Positions 9,331 through 18,653 are shown, counted from the stretch's first letter. The stretch is DNA of 48,160 nucleotides from Acidobacteriaceae bacterium (GCA_003168355.1 PMSQ01000033.1:17611-65770), one strand, 5' to 3'. Program-made: numbers and translations. The notes: generated by a model from the sequence alone, not told the origin.

Positions 9331-10470
9331 ATGCTATCGGAGGGGAGGGTCCGGGCGGTCGATCTGGAAGTGCTTCCCCTGCGCCGGAAAACCTCCGAAG
9401 AACGCTATTACGTGATCGTGTTCCGGGACAGGGTCGAGACATCCCGGTCATCGGCCCGCGGCCAAAACGGCAAGACGAAAAAGTCAGACCACCCCACAGT
9501 GCGGGAGAACCAGAGATTGAAGCGTGAGATGGCACAGTTGCGGGGACAGTTGGGGTCTCTGATCGAAGAACATGAGAGCACTCAGGAACAATTCAAATCG
9601 GTCAACGAGGAAGTTTTGTCGGCCAACGAGGAATTGCAGAGCACCAATGAAGAACTGGAAACCGCCAAGGAGGAGCTGCAGTCCACCAACGAAGAACTTA
9701 CTACCCTCAACGAGGAGGTGCAAAACCGTAACGCGGAGTTGACTTCGGCCAATAACGATCTGCTCAACCTGCTAAGCCAGGTCGACATTCCGGTGGTGAT
9801 GGTGAGCCGCGACCTGTGCATTCGCCGCTTCAGTCCGCCTGCGCAAAAGATACTGAACCTGCTGGTTAGCGACGTAGGCCGGCGCCTGGGCCAGATCCGG
9901 CCGAATCTGGACCTGCAGGATCTGGAGCCGATCGTCCGCGAAGTGATCGAGCGCTCCACTCCGCAGCGGCACGAAGTCCGCACCAAGGAAGGAGTCTGGC
10001 ACGCGCTGCAGGTGCGCCCTTACCAAACCTGGGATCACAAAATTGAAGGCGCGGTCATCACCTTGCAGAATATTGACGCTCTTAAGCGCATGGTGAATCG
10101 CGAATACGCCGACGCGGTGATCGAGAGCGCCAGAATGCCCACCCTGGTCTTGGACAATGACTTGCGAGTGACTGTCGCCAATCCAGCGTTCTACCGGGCT
10201 TTCGGCGTGGTTCTCGAAGAAACTGAGAATAGCCTGATCTATGAGCTTGGCAATGGGCAGTGGAACATCCCGCGGTTGCGTCAACTGCTGGAGGAGATTG
10301 TTCCGCAACATGCCCGCGTGGATGACTACGCCATGAGCCATGATTTTCCCAGCCTCGGACCGCGCGACATGCTGCTCAACGCGCGCCGGGTTGAGCTGCA
10401 GCCCGGCCATGCCTTCATCCTGCTGGCCATCGAAGATGTGACGGAGAACCAGCGGAACGGCGCCGCCTAA
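9331..10470 (+). CDS. C-terminal part of a CheB/CheR-PAS fusion protein
   Basis: About 380 residues matching the C-terminal half of chemotaxis CheB-CheR-PAS hybrids: a short tail of the methyltransferase-linked region ([11 protein letters not shown]), a charged coiled coil with repeated STNEELxxxxEEL units (about 85-140), a first PAS domain ([18 protein letters not shown] ...) and a second PAS-like domain starting [19 protein letters not shown]. The CheB methylesterase and CheR methyltransferase domains are absent. Homology in this frame appears to continue upstream to about 9280 ([13 protein letters not shown]) and then stops. The ATG at 9331 has AGGGAAGG about 7 nt upstream, so a truncated product could be made. 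It ends before an inverted-repeat terminator. Confidence 0.7.
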   Translation: MLSEGRVRAVDLEVLPLRRKTSEERYYVIVFRDRVETSRSSARGQNGKTKKSDHPTVRENQRLKREMAQLRGQLGSLIEEHESTQEQFKSVNEEVLSANEELQSTNEELETAKEELQSTNEELTTLNEEVQNRNAELTSANNDLLNLLSQVDIPVVMVSRDLCIRRFSPPAQKILNLLVSDVGRRLGQIRPNLDLQDLEPIVREVIERSTPQRHEVRTKEGVWHALQVRPYQTWDHKIEGAVITLQNIDALKRMVNREYADAVIESARMPTLVLDNDLRVTVANPAFYRAFGVVLEETENSLIYELGNGQWNIPRLRQLLEEIVPQHARVDDYAMSHDFPSLGPRDMLLNARRVELQPGHAFILLAIEDVTENQRNGAA

Positions 10471-10507
10471 GGTCTGTCATCATAAGGTCTTTCCTCCTGA
10501 GGCTGCC

Positions 10508-10542
10508 ATCCTGAGGGCCGCGTTTTTTGCGGCCCTCAGGAT
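10508..10542 (+). terminator. rho-independent terminator or palindromic repeat
   Basis: A 14-bp perfect stem (ATCCTGAGGGCCGC / GCGGCCCTCAGGAT) with a GTTTTTT loop, 37 nt after the PAS gene stop. The T-run is in the loop rather than after the stem, so termination is likely but not certain. The outer CATCCTGAGG resembles a common dispersed bacterial repeat. Confidence 0.5.
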
Positions 10543-10622
10543 CTGGCATTCCGCGATATAGTCTGGGAAGAAAAGCTTCTGGCATGGACTTCCCACTCAC
10601 GGTAGAATGCGAAATTCAAAGA

Positions 10623-11063
10623 ATGAACCGGATCTTCCATCCCTTTCGAAGCACTTCCCGGCAACTGGGGCCGTTGGAGCAGCGTCTGCTCGATGCGCTG
10701 TGGGCCAGGCGCAGCGCAACCGTCCGCGAGCTGGTCGAAGACGGCTATCAGGATCTGGCTTATACCACGGTGATGACCACGCTCGACCGTCTGTTCAAGA
10801 AAGGGATTCTGACACGATCGGAGGAGGGCAGGGCGTTCCGCTACGTTCCGCGATTCAGCCGTGAGGAGATGCATCGGGAGGCAGCGGGCCACGCCTTCCG
10901 CCAATTTCTGGATGCGAGCCCAGCCTCATCTTTGCCGCTTTCTTTTCTGGTGGAAATTCTGGGCGAGCGTGACGCGCAATTACTCGACGATCTGCGTCAA
11001 CTGGTGGAAAGCAAGCGCCGCGAACTGGGTCAACGAGAAGCGGACCAGAAGGAGACAGAGTAA
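10623..11063 (+). CDS. blaI: BlaI/MecI family transcriptional repressor
   Basis: A 146-residue winged-helix repressor: LGPLEQRLLDALWARRSATVRELVE followed by AYTTVMTTLDRLFKKGILTR is the BlaI DNA-binding domain, and the C-terminal helices form the dimerisation and cleavage region. The start at 10623 (MNRIFHP) fits the family length; an upstream in-frame ATG at 10584 is possible, as neither has a strong ribosome-binding site. The stop overlaps the start of blaR by one base (TAATG), so the two are translationally coupled. It probably represses its own operon until the BlaR-type protease cleaves it. No beta-lactamase gene is nearby. Confidence 0.85.
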   Translation: MNRIFHPFRSTSRQLGPLEQRLLDALWARRSATVRELVEDGYQDLAYTTVMTTLDRLFKKGILTRSEEGRAFRYVPRFSREEMHREAAGHAFRQFLDASPASSLPLSFLVEILGERDAQLLDDLRQLVESKRRELGQREADQKETE

Positions 11064-12073
11064 TGTTCGCCTGGCGCGGTATCGCGGTTTCTTTCTCAAT
11101 CTTCGTTATTCTCTACAGCACCCTGTCGCTGGCCGTTTTGTCAGTGTGGCGTCGGCTGCGGTTTAGCGACCGGCAGTATTCGGCGAGGTGCTCTGCCGAC
11201 CTGCTTTTTGTCCTGCGTATGGTTCCATTTGTGGTTGCGGCAGGAGTCACTCTGGCTCTGGCCGTCCCTTCGTTCCTGCTGCTCGAGCCCCGTTCAGTGG
11301 ATGAACCCATGGGCGCTGTGCCGGTGGTGCTGGGCTTCTGTGGCATGGCTGTGCTACTGGTGGGAATGTGCAAGGCGGCGACGGCCTTGGTGCGGGCTTC
11401 GCGTACCATCGCACAGTGGTCGAGCGAGGCACGCGTGATCGCATCCAGTCCTATCGACTTCAGCCCAGTCGACTTCAGCGCCATCAATTCCATCTCCGTT
11501 AGTCCCAGCGATTCGGTTGCGGTGCTGCGGATTTCGGCTGCTGCTCCGCCTCTTACCGCTGCGGGCATTTTACGGCCCCGCGTGTGGTTATCAGGTGCGG
11601 CGGAGTTTGTGCTCACCGAACGGGAATTGCAGACCGCGCTACGGCATGAAGTGGTGCATGTCCGCCGCCGGGATAACTTAAGAAAGCTGATTCTGCGGTC
11701 CGTGGCATTTCCAGGAATGGCGGAACTGGAGAGCGCGTGGCGCGAGGCGAGTGAAATGGCCGCCGACGATGCCGCGGTTTCGAGTGCCTCCGAAGCTCTC
11801 GATCTGGCTGCGGCCGTAATCAAGTTGTCGCGGCTTACCCCGCTGCAGGCGCCTGCCGATCTGACCACAGCCCTGGTCCACAGCCCGGCGGAATCGGTGA
11901 ATGCCCGCGTGGAGCGATTGATTGCGTGGACAGAACGGCGGCAAACGCTCGCGCCGCAATATTCATGGGGATATGCGTTGTGCGCTGCGGTTGCGGTGGT
12001 GGCTACTCTGGCCGTCACTTACAGCGAATTGCTGGCGCGCGTGCATGCCGCAACGGAATGGTTGGTACGGTAG
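11063..12073 (+). CDS. BlaR1/MecR1-like M56 membrane metalloprotease
   Basis: A 336-residue integral membrane protein of peptidase family M56. Hydrophobic segments at the N-terminus (about 7-27, 51-73, 88-108) and C-terminus (about 300-320) flank a cytoplasmic zinc protease motif HEVVH (in ALRHEVVHVRRRDNL) and a downstream EMAADDAAV that supplies the third ligand. Its presumed target is the adjacent BlaI-type repressor. There is no extracellular penicillin-binding sensor domain, as in many short acidobacterial members, so the inducing signal is unknown. It faces the oxalate decarboxylase gene tail to tail, 36 nt apart. Confidence 0.8.
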   Translation: MFAWRGIAVSFSIFVILYSTLSLAVLSVWRRLRFSDRQYSARCSADLLFVLRMVPFVVAAGVTLALAVPSFLLLEPRSVDEPMGAVPVVLGFCGMAVLLVGMCKAATALVRASRTIAQWSSEARVIASSPIDFSPVDFSAINSISVSPSDSVAVLRISAAAPPLTAAGILRPRVWLSGAAEFVLTERELQTALRHEVVHVRRRDNLRKLILRSVAFPGMAELESAWREASEMAADDAAVSSASEALDLAAAVIKLSRLTPLQAPADLTTALVHSPAESVNARVERLIAWTERRQTLAPQYSWGYALCAAVAVVATLAVTYSELLARVHAATEWLVR

Positions 12074-12109
12074 GAATACTCCGGCTCGCCGAGGGGCAGT
12101 TGCACCGTG

Positions 12110-13366
12110 CTATTTCGGCATCACGATGACTTCCTCTTTCGGCATGGCGTCGAGCGTCGCCTTATCGATGTCCAAGTGGGCCATTACAAGTTTCGGTGGT
12201 GTGTGGGTGAGCCATTCCGAGAGTGCTAGGTCCTGATAAAAGCTGCTCTTGAACATTTCCAGGAACTTCAGGTCGGTGTCGCCGGTGTTCTGAACATAGT
12301 GGGGCAGGGTCTTCAGGACATAGCCAACGTCCCCGGCTTGGAAGTCCATGGTGCGGGCGCGGCCTCCAGTAGCGAAAACGGTCATTCTTCCCGCACCGCT
12401 GATGTAGTACTGCCATTCGTCGGCATTGGGATGCCAGTGCAGTTCGCGGATTCCTCCGGGATGGACGGTGACGATTGCCGCCGCAATCGTACTGGAGATT
12501 TTGAATTTGCTCGAATCAACGATTCGCACCTCGCCGCCCTTGGTGCGCTTCGAAACCGCCTGCTGTGTCGTACGAAAGGAGAAATCCTGGGGTGACATGC
12601 CGAGCGAGCCGGCGGCTGCCTTCTGATCCGCGGACAGCGGGCCGGGAACCGCGGCCTGGAAAATGAACTTCTCCCGCTTCGGCATTTTCTCCAGGGCCTG
12701 CTCACTGACGCCGAAATTCTTCGAAAGCACATCGTGGGGCGTGTGCGCCATCCAGTCGGTGAGCAGCACAGTCTCGTATTCCGAGAAGTTGCCATCGTCG
12801 AACACCAGCAGAAACTCACAGCCGTCGGGATTCAGGCCTTGAATCGAATGCGGAATTCCCGTTGGAAAATACCAGAGATCGCCTTCCGTCACGTCGCTGA
12901 CGAAGCTTTTGCCATCCGCATCAAGCCCTGTAATCCGCGCATTCCCATACAACATGAAGGCCCACTCGGCAGCAGTGTGCCAGTGCAGTTCGCGTATGCC
13001 TCCTGCGGTCAATCGCATGTCCACGCCCGCAATCGACTTGGAAACCGCAAGCTCGCGGATCGTGACCTCACGCGACCATCCACCCTCTTGCATCCGCTTG
13101 TGAGCGATTCCGAAAGGGTACTTGAACGTCTGCACGCCGCCTGCATCGGTGGGCGGCGGCAAGAAAGAATCCGGGTTCTGAGCATCCAGCGGCGGATTGC
13201 CCGGTCCAGGAGCGCTGGCGCTTCGATCATTCTTGTTCGGGTACGGTTTCTGATCCTGGGCCGCGACATCCGTTGCCGAGAGCATCCCTGCAGCCGCTAA
13301 GGCGGCCGACCCCATTTCCAGGAATCCGCGCCGCGAAAATAGGTCTTTCTTTACGTCGTCGCTCAT
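12110..13366 (-). CDS. oxdC: exported bicupin oxalate decarboxylase
   Basis: A 418-residue protein with a twin-arginine signal (SRRGFLEMGSAALAAAGML) and two cupin domains. Each has the manganese motif: GGIRELHWHTAAEW with PHSIQG, and GGIRELHWHPNADEW with PHYVQN. The N-domain lid reads FSEYE, keeping the Glu that in OxdC favours decarboxylation of oxalate to formate and CO2 over oxidation. The second-domain EMFKSSFYQDLALSEW also follows the B. subtilis enzyme. The start at 13366 is fixed by AGGAGG 7 nt upstream. Action is predicted outside the cytoplasmic membrane, perhaps to detoxify plant or fungal oxalate. A near-consensus promoter lies at 13436-13464. Confidence 0.88.
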   Translation of the reverse strand: MSDDVKKDLFSRRGFLEMGSAALAAAGMLSATDVAAQDQKPYPNKNDRSASAPGPGNPPLDAQNPDSFLPPPTDAGGVQTFKYPFGIAHKRMQEGGWSREVTIRELAVSKSIAGVDMRLTAGGIRELHWHTAAEWAFMLYGNARITGLDADGKSFVSDVTEGDLWYFPTGIPHSIQGLNPDGCEFLLVFDDGNFSEYETVLLTDWMAHTPHDVLSKNFGVSEQALEKMPKREKFIFQAAVPGPLSADQKAAAGSLGMSPQDFSFRTTQQAVSKRTKGGEVRIVDSSKFKISSTIAAAIVTVHPGGIRELHWHPNADEWQYYISGAGRMTVFATGGRARTMDFQAGDVGYVLKTLPHYVQNTGDTDLKFLEMFKSSFYQDLALSEWLTHTPPKLVMAHLDIDKATLDAMPKEEVIVMPK

Positions 13367-13435
13367 GAGAGTTCCTCCTGTCGAAACATCATTAAACAAA
13401 TAGATTTTTTCGATTCCGGCTCTCCGGATTCGCAG

Positions 13436-13464
13436 ACAATACGGCAGTCACTTTACGGTGTCAA
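13436..13464 (-). promoter_or_regulatory. strong sigma-70 promoter for oxdC
   Basis: On the minus strand TTGACA (13459-13464) and TATTGT (13436-13441) are separated by 17 nt, about 70 nt before the oxdC start. The -35 is a perfect consensus match. This is the best promoter I see in the window. Confidence 0.6.
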
Positions 13465-13639
13465 GCGGCTGTAAACGCGATTGACTTGAACCAGAGATCG
13501 GGGGTACGTTGATTCCCCTCCCCAAAAGCAAGGAGCCCTATTTCCTGGGTTTTTAACTAACTTGGCCTGCGTACCCAGGTTCTCAGCTCCGAGCGCGGCG
13601 AATGGGACCCTGGTTGTCGATGGCGGGAACGACTCGACC

Positions 13640-16600
13640 CTAGAAAGTCACCCGCACGCCCAACTGCGCGGCAAATGGGATGCCGACGGTTGTGCCGGGG
13701 CCAAAGAAATCTCCCAGGGCGCCCTCGGGTATCTCCAGTTGCTTCAGGCTGGTGATGGGCGCGGTTTGGGAGCAATCTGCGCCCGTGCAAATACTGGTGA
13801 CGTTGGTGATGCCTTGTGCGTTGGGTTGCATCTGGGCCTGCGGAACCGGGAGTTGGGCCACATTGACCGCGAAGTTAGCACCGGGATTGTTACGGTTGAA
13901 CAAGTTGAAAAACTCGATAAAGGGATCGACCTGCCAGCGCTCGTTGATTTTGAAAGGACGCGTAACCCGCAGGTCTGACTGGATGTAAGGCGTGCCCCGG
14001 AATTCGTCCAGGCTGGTGTACGCTCCATTTATATAGATGCGGTCAGTGTTGTCGGCATTTGTGATCGTGATGGGGCGGGCGCTTTCAATCTGATTGATGG
14101 TGCTCAACTCGAAACCGCCGGGAAGATGCACCGTGCCAGCCAGCACGAAGCGATGGCGAACGTCTTCACCGGACGGGCCGTAGTCGCCTGGTCCGAAAGC
14201 ATTCAGGGGTCCCAGATTCTGTTGGGTAGCGCTAGGTTCCTGTGGGCAGACGCCATCCACATAGTCAAACAATTCACCCAGCAGGCATCCCCAAGTCTGC
14301 GCCTTGGAGAGCGTGTAGTTCGCGACCAGATCGAAGCGGCGCATGTTGCCTTGCAGATGCAGCAGCAGGCCGTTGTAGCTGGACCGGTTGTCGGACTCGA
14401 ATACATTGACATTGGGCACCACATCCGTTTGATCGGTGGCATATTCTGTGGGAGATTCTGACGTGGAAATGAGCGGAGTGAATAGGCTGGAGTCGCTGGT
14501 GTAAGGGAAGCCGCGGTAGCCATGATTGCCTTGCTCGTGGACGTAATCGGCGCTCGCTAGCCAATGTTCGTTAAACGCGTGCTGCACGCCGCCGGTGGTA
14601 TGAATGGCGTAGGGCGTTTTGTAAGGGGAGCCGACCAGATTGCCGGTGACCGTGTTCGCGGGAGTTGGAACAGGCGCTAAGGGCCCAAGGCCACCCTCCA
14701 GGCAGCCCGAACCGAGGAGCGAATAAGTGCCGGGACCGCCGGTCAGGCTGCATGTTCCAGTGGTGAAATTCGAATTGTTAACCCCCTGAAAGGCAGTCGC
14801 CCATCCATTCTGCGCAAGATCGTCGTAGTAGAGGCCAAAACCGGCGCGAATTACCGTCTTCCCGTTGCTGCCGGGAGAGTAAGCGATCCCAAGGCGAGGC
14901 GCGATTTGCTTGCGATAGTCACTCGGTACGCTGGGCACAATCGGAATCTGCAACGCCTGCAGCGTTACATACGCGGCGTTTTCAGCTTCGCTTCGGCCCG
15001 AACCCACGAACAGTCCCCAGGTCGTCTGATAACGCAAGCCGTAGTTGACGGTGAGCTGGTGCGAGACGCGCCAGGAATCCTCGGCGTAGAAGGCGAGACG
15101 CTGAACATTCTGTGAAAAGCTGCCGTCGCCGGCAGGAGTGAAGGTGCACCCGATATTGGTACTCGGATCGGGCATCGGATTACACATCGCTCTTGGAGGC
15201 GTGTAATAAAACGGCAAAGCAGTCGTGATTCCTCCACAGTCGGGGCCCGGCGGATTGATGTAGCAATCGGGGTTGGAAGGGTAAGTCGTGAACTGCTCCG
15301 CCGTCGCCGCGAACGCACCGCTCAGCACCGGTTCGTGAATGAAGTCGATCCCGAACTTGAGCGCATGGTCACGTACAACATGGCTCAGGTCGTAGCGGAA
15401 TTGATATTTGTCCTGATTGCGCAGGTCGGGGAAAAGAGTGATCGGAGTGGCAAACTGATTGTCGCCGAATGTCTCGAAGCCGGAGACGGTCAGCGCGGTC
15501 ACGCTGAAGGGAAACTGTATGGCGAAGCCGAGATCCGAATTCCGAGTCTGCGTGAGATGCAACAAGCTGGCATCGAGAACCAGATTGCCCAGCCAGTTTG
15601 AATTGAAGGTATAGCTATTACTGAGCGCCACGTTCCAGTAATTGTTGTGCGTGCTCAGGCCCGTCGATGGCAACGTGGCTTGCTGTACCAGGGCATTGTG
15701 CGTGAGGTAGCTGTCTTGCGATGTGCGTAAGAACCAAGTTGCTCTCGATGATTGTGCCCAGTCCAGGCGCATCGAACCGAGGTAGTCGCGAAAGGGAATC
15801 GGAACGGTGGCGGGAACCGGGATGGAGGGAGTGCCGGTTATCAATCCTTCCATCGCCAATTGCGCCAGCGCGTCAAATTGCGTGGTGCTGGCGGGGCTGT
15901 AGGCGATGCTCGCGTCTTCGTGGACGCCCTCGAATGAAGTAAAGAGCCAGACCTTGTTTTTCGCGATAGGACCGCCGAGAGTTCCAACATAGTTCTGGCG
16001 GGAGAAAGGCTGCTTCGGATTCGGCGCCGGATTCTCGATGGGAAAGCGCGCATTCAATGCGGCCTGGCGATCATAGAACGCCCCGCTCCCGTGCCATTCG
16101 TTAGTGCCGCGCTTGGTTGTGATCACGACCGATCCGGCCGTGGTCCAACCCGTGTCGGCGTCTTCGTTCGACGTGCGCACCGCGAATTCCTGAACGCCAT
16201 CGGGCGAGAAGTTTTGCAGGAAGCCGCCGATCCAGTCGTCGGAGTTTTCGGCGCCATCGACCGATAGCTCGTTGTTCAAACCGGAGCTTCCACCCGTCGA
16301 GACTGCAGTAATGCGCGCCTTGGTGGGGTCGGAAGGCTCGACCGGCTCGGTTCCAGGCACGAGATAGGCAATGTTGGCGAAGCTTCGCGCCGGGAGTGGC
16401 AGCGTCTCCAGATCCTGGCTGCCCACTACACCTCCACGCACCGCGCTCGACGTGTCGATCGTTTCAGTGGTAATCGAAGAAGAATTCCCCTGCACGTTGA
16501 CGGTCGCCGAGGCCCCCGCGGGCTTCATGGTGACCGTAACATCGCGGACGGTGGCGACGGCGATCCAGACATCCGCCTGGGCCCGCGCAAAGCCGGCGGC

Positions 16601-16855
16601 ACTGATGGTGATGCGGTAGTTGCCCGGCAGAAGGTCATCCAGTCGAAACTCGCCCCGGTCTTCGCTGGTAGCCTCTCGCTGCACCGAAGAGCCCGACAAT
16701 TGCGCGACGACTTTGGCGAAGGCGACGCGAGCGCCGGTTGCATCCTGCACCGTGCCGCGCAGCGACCCGCGCGGGTTCTGCGCCTGGAGGGTTGCCGTGA
16801 GCAGAAGGGCGAACAGCGTTAGAGCGAATGCGGTCTGGCGCGAAATATTCTTCAT
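13640..16855 (-). CDS. TonB-dependent outer-membrane receptor, Oar-like, with carboxypeptidase regulatory domain
   Basis: A 1071-residue outer-membrane protein. Signal peptide MKNISRQTAFALTLFALLL ending near AQNPRG; then a carboxypeptidase-regulatory-like beta-sandwich (about 30-110; GSLRGTVQDATGARVAFAKV); a plug-like domain (about 130-240, LPLPARSFANIAYLVPG); and a long beta-barrel ending in VTF, an aromatic C-terminus typical of outer-membrane barrels. Proteins of this kind are abundant in Acidobacteriota and probably import or bind large substrates using TonB energy; the ligand is unknown. Transcribed in the same direction as oxdC, 270 nt upstream of it, so an oxalate-related role is possible but unsupported. 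Confidence 0.85.
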   Translation of the reverse strand: MKNISRQTAFALTLFALLLTATLQAQNPRGSLRGTVQDATGARVAFAKVVAQLSGSSVQREATSEDRGEFRLDDLLPGNYRITISAAGFARAQADVWIAVATVRDVTVTMKPAGASATVNVQGNSSSITTETIDTSSAVRGGVVGSQDLETLPLPARSFANIAYLVPGTEPVEPSDPTKARITAVSTGGSSGLNNELSVDGAENSDDWIGGFLQNFSPDGVQEFAVRTSNEDADTGWTTAGSVVITTKRGTNEWHGSGAFYDRQAALNARFPIENPAPNPKQPFSRQNYVGTLGGPIAKNKVWLFTSFEGVHEDASIAYSPASTTQFDALAQLAMEGLITGTPSIPVPATVPIPFRDYLGSMRLDWAQSSRATWFLRTSQDSYLTHNALVQQATLPSTGLSTHNNYWNVALSNSYTFNSNWLGNLVLDASLLHLTQTRNSDLGFAIQFPFSVTALTVSGFETFGDNQFATPITLFPDLRNQDKYQFRYDLSHVVRDHALKFGIDFIHEPVLSGAFAATAEQFTTYPSNPDCYINPPGPDCGGITTALPFYYTPPRAMCNPMPDPSTNIGCTFTPAGDGSFSQNVQRLAFYAEDSWRVSHQLTVNYGLRYQTTWGLFVGSGRSEAENAAYVTLQALQIPIVPSVPSDYRKQIAPRLGIAYSPGSNGKTVIRAGFGLYYDDLAQNGWATAFQGVNNSNFTTGTCSLTGGPGTYSLLGSGCLEGGLGPLAPVPTPANTVTGNLVGSPYKTPYAIHTTGGVQHAFNEHWLASADYVHEQGNHGYRGFPYTSDSSLFTPLISTSESPTEYATDQTDVVPNVNVFESDNRSSYNGLLLHLQGNMRRFDLVANYTLSKAQTWGCLLGELFDYVDGVCPQEPSATQQNLGPLNAFGPGDYGPSGEDVRHRFVLAGTVHLPGGFELSTINQIESARPITITNADNTDRIYINGAYTSLDEFRGTPYIQSDLRVTRPFKINERWQVDPFIEFFNLFNRNNPGANFAVNVAQLPVPQAQMQPNAQGITNVTSICTGADCSQTAPITSLKQLEIPEGALGDFFGPGTTVGIPFAAQLGVRVTF

Positions 16856-16901
16856 GTTTGCCGGCAGCTGGAAGCTTGGGATTGACTTGTTTGGAGAATT
16901 A

Positions 16902-16915
16902 GCAGACTAGTCTGC
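16902..16915. promoter_or_regulatory. 14-bp palindrome upstream of the TonB receptor gene
   Basis: GCAGACTAGTCTGC is perfectly self-complementary and lies about 47-60 nt before the receptor start, in the divergent gap shared with the small membrane-protein gene at 16953. The position suits an operator, but no known consensus was recognised. Confidence 0.3.
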
Positions 16916-16952
16916 GGAGAGTGGCTACTACCAGAGATCGTAGGGGCGGGGA

Positions 16953-17357
16953 GTGTTCGATTGGAGGATTGATCGTCGCGCGATGCGTTACCATACCAGC
17001 GTGTTTCCCGTTGCTCCCTTTGTCGTCATTATCGCCTTCGTCCTGTGTGCGCTCACCGGGATGGCGATTGGTACGCTCAGCGGATGGTTAGTTTCGTTCG
17101 CAACAAAGTGCGGCCGACAAGGGATCATAAGGGACGCCTTTCTGGGATCGTTTGGCTTTTTGGCTGGTTTCCTCGGTTGTATCTCTATGCCCTGGCCCAG
17201 AAACACCATCCTGGAACATCTCGAGGGAGGCGGCACGGTGGCAACGACCATGAACAGATATCAGCATCCTTACCGGGTCGCTACCGTGGTGGCTGTTCTC
17301 TTGCCGCTCCTCCATGAGATGTATCGGTTGAAGCGGACTCGCGCGAAACTGACCTAA
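16953..17357 (+). CDS. hypothetical membrane protein
   Basis: A 134-residue protein from a GTG start (124 from ATG at 16983) with three probable membrane segments: VAPFVVIIAFVLCALTGMAIG, AFLGSFGFLAGFLGCISM, and YRVATVVAVLLPLLHEMY. The basic tail KRTRAKLT should be cytoplasmic. The glycine pattern recalls small GlsB/YeaQ-like stress membrane proteins, but the match is weak and I do not name it. The GTG has a G-rich stretch upstream; the ATG has GGAGG but too far away. Converges on the aldo/keto reductase gene with 22 nt between them. Confidence 0.55.
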   Translation: MFDWRIDRRAMRYHTSVFPVAPFVVIIAFVLCALTGMAIGTLSGWLVSFATKCGRQGIIRDAFLGSFGFLAGFLGCISMPWPRNTILEHLEGGGTVATTMNRYQHPYRVATVVAVLLPLLHEMYRLKRTRAKLT

Positions 17358-17379
17358 GTGAAGGACCGCGACGGCAAGA

Positions 17380-18351
17380 TTAATCCGACCAGCGCTGCGG
17401 AGCGCGATCCCAGCGATGTTTTTTCAGTTCAACAAGCAAACCTGAATCGAGTGAACCAGCGTCGCTGGCAGCGACATTCTGGCGCACATGCGCAGGATCG
17501 CGCATGCCCACGATCGTCGTGCTCACCGCGGGATGAGACAGGATGAAGCGTAGGGACATTTCCGGAAGCGTCATGCCCGCGGGCAGGACTTTCTTGAGAT
17601 TATCGACGCGCTGCAGCGTGTTCGCCAGATTTTCCGGGCCAAAATAGCCGGAGCGCCAATCGGTCTTCGGGAAGCGGGTTTCGATCGTCATCTTGCCACC
17701 GAGGCTGCCTTCGTCGAGAGGCACACGCGCGATCACGCCCACGTTAAGTTCTTGGCAAAGAGAAAACAATTTATCCTCAGGCGCCTGATCGAAAATGTTG
17801 TAGATCACCTGCACCACGTCAACTAATCCGGTGTGCAAAGCCTTTAGGCCATTTTCCGGCTCCCAGCGGTTCAGGCTGAGCCCGAAGTGGCGAATCCAGC
17901 CACCGTCCTTCAATTTCTCGACCGTCGAGCGGAATTCGGGATCGTCGCTCCAACTATCATCCCAGACATGGAACTGCAGCAGATCGATCGATTCGACGCG
18001 GAGTTTCTTGCGGATCTGATCGGCGTATTTCAAAACATGCTCCGCGGAAAAAACGTCGTGGTATTTGTATTTCGAGAGTGCGGGCCATTTGCCGTTGGCC
18101 GGTGGAATTTTCGAAGCCGCGTAGAGGCATTTCTTGGAGTTGCGCCCCATGGTTTCCCCGAGCAGGCCGTCGCTTTTGCCGTCGCCATAGGCCCAGGCGG
18201 TATCGAAGAAGTTGCAGCCCGAATCGACCGAGAGTTGCAGGGAATCGAGCGATTGCTGGTCATCGGAACCGCTCCAGCCACTCATGCCCCAGAGTCCATA
18301 CGCAATGTCACTGACTTCAAAACCGGTTCGGCCCAGCTTGCGGTATTTCAT
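17380..18351 (-). CDS. aldo/keto reductase
   Basis: A 323-residue NAD(P)H-dependent TIM-barrel oxidoreductase. The catalytic tetrad is readable: Asp and Tyr in NFFDTAWAYGDGKSD, Lys in AASKIP, His in LLQFHVWDD. The C-terminal region VSTTIVGMRDPAHVRQN is the cofactor-binding segment of this family. It starts MKYRKLGRTGFEVSDIAYG, a textbook N-terminus. The substrate is not predictable; this subgroup covers many cytosolic aldehyde or sugar reductases. No operon partner. Confidence 0.9.
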   Translation of the reverse strand: MKYRKLGRTGFEVSDIAYGLWGMSGWSGSDDQQSLDSLQLSVDSGCNFFDTAWAYGDGKSDGLLGETMGRNSKKCLYAASKIPPANGKWPALSKYKYHDVFSAEHVLKYADQIRKKLRVESIDLLQFHVWDDSWSDDPEFRSTVEKLKDGGWIRHFGLSLNRWEPENGLKALHTGLVDVVQVIYNIFDQAPEDKLFSLCQELNVGVIARVPLDEGSLGGKMTIETRFPKTDWRSGYFGPENLANTLQRVDNLKKVLPAGMTLPEMSLRFILSHPAVSTTIVGMRDPAHVRQNVAASDAGSLDSGLLVELKKHRWDRAPQRWSD

Positions 18352-18434
18352 AAAATGCAGTCCTGCGGATGAATTCAGTGCTTGAAGAAACGTTTACTCG
18401 CGGTCACATCCTAGCAGCTTTTGGAGATGCCCAT

Positions 18435-18515
18435 GTGGGGACAGCCGCCCCTTCGACAAGCTCAGGGCAGGCTCCCGGCTGTCCAGTCGAGCGAAGCTCG
18501 ACAGTTGTTTTGTCG
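18435..18515. repeat. dispersed palindromic repeat cluster
   Basis: Contains CCTTCGACAAGCTCAGGGC, a dispersed extragenic repeat often mistranslated as STSSGQA or ALSLSKG, followed by the hairpin GTCGAGC-GAA-GCTCGAC (18486-18502). The 302-nt stretch 18352-18653 upstream of the small ORF holds only this material as far as I can see. Confidence 0.6.
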
Positions 18516-18653
18516 GCGGCATTAAGACACGCGAGTGGGGGGCGATTTGCCGGGCTGCCGATTTTTCGATGCGAAGCATCAAGATTTTGCGGCCCGCGTA
18601 CTGCCGTCCGGGTGTTCCAATGAACCTAGATCATTAACCTGTGGAGGTCCCCA

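Noticed and set aside
11063..12073. BlaR as a truncated gene
   Set aside because: Lack of a penicillin-binding sensor is common in short M56 proteins paired with BlaI-type repressors; the C-terminal helix is intact.
18369..18623. 84-codon frame downstream of the aldo/keto reductase start
   Set aside because: Its translation (APSTSSGQAPG) is the typical product of a dispersed repeat, not a protein.
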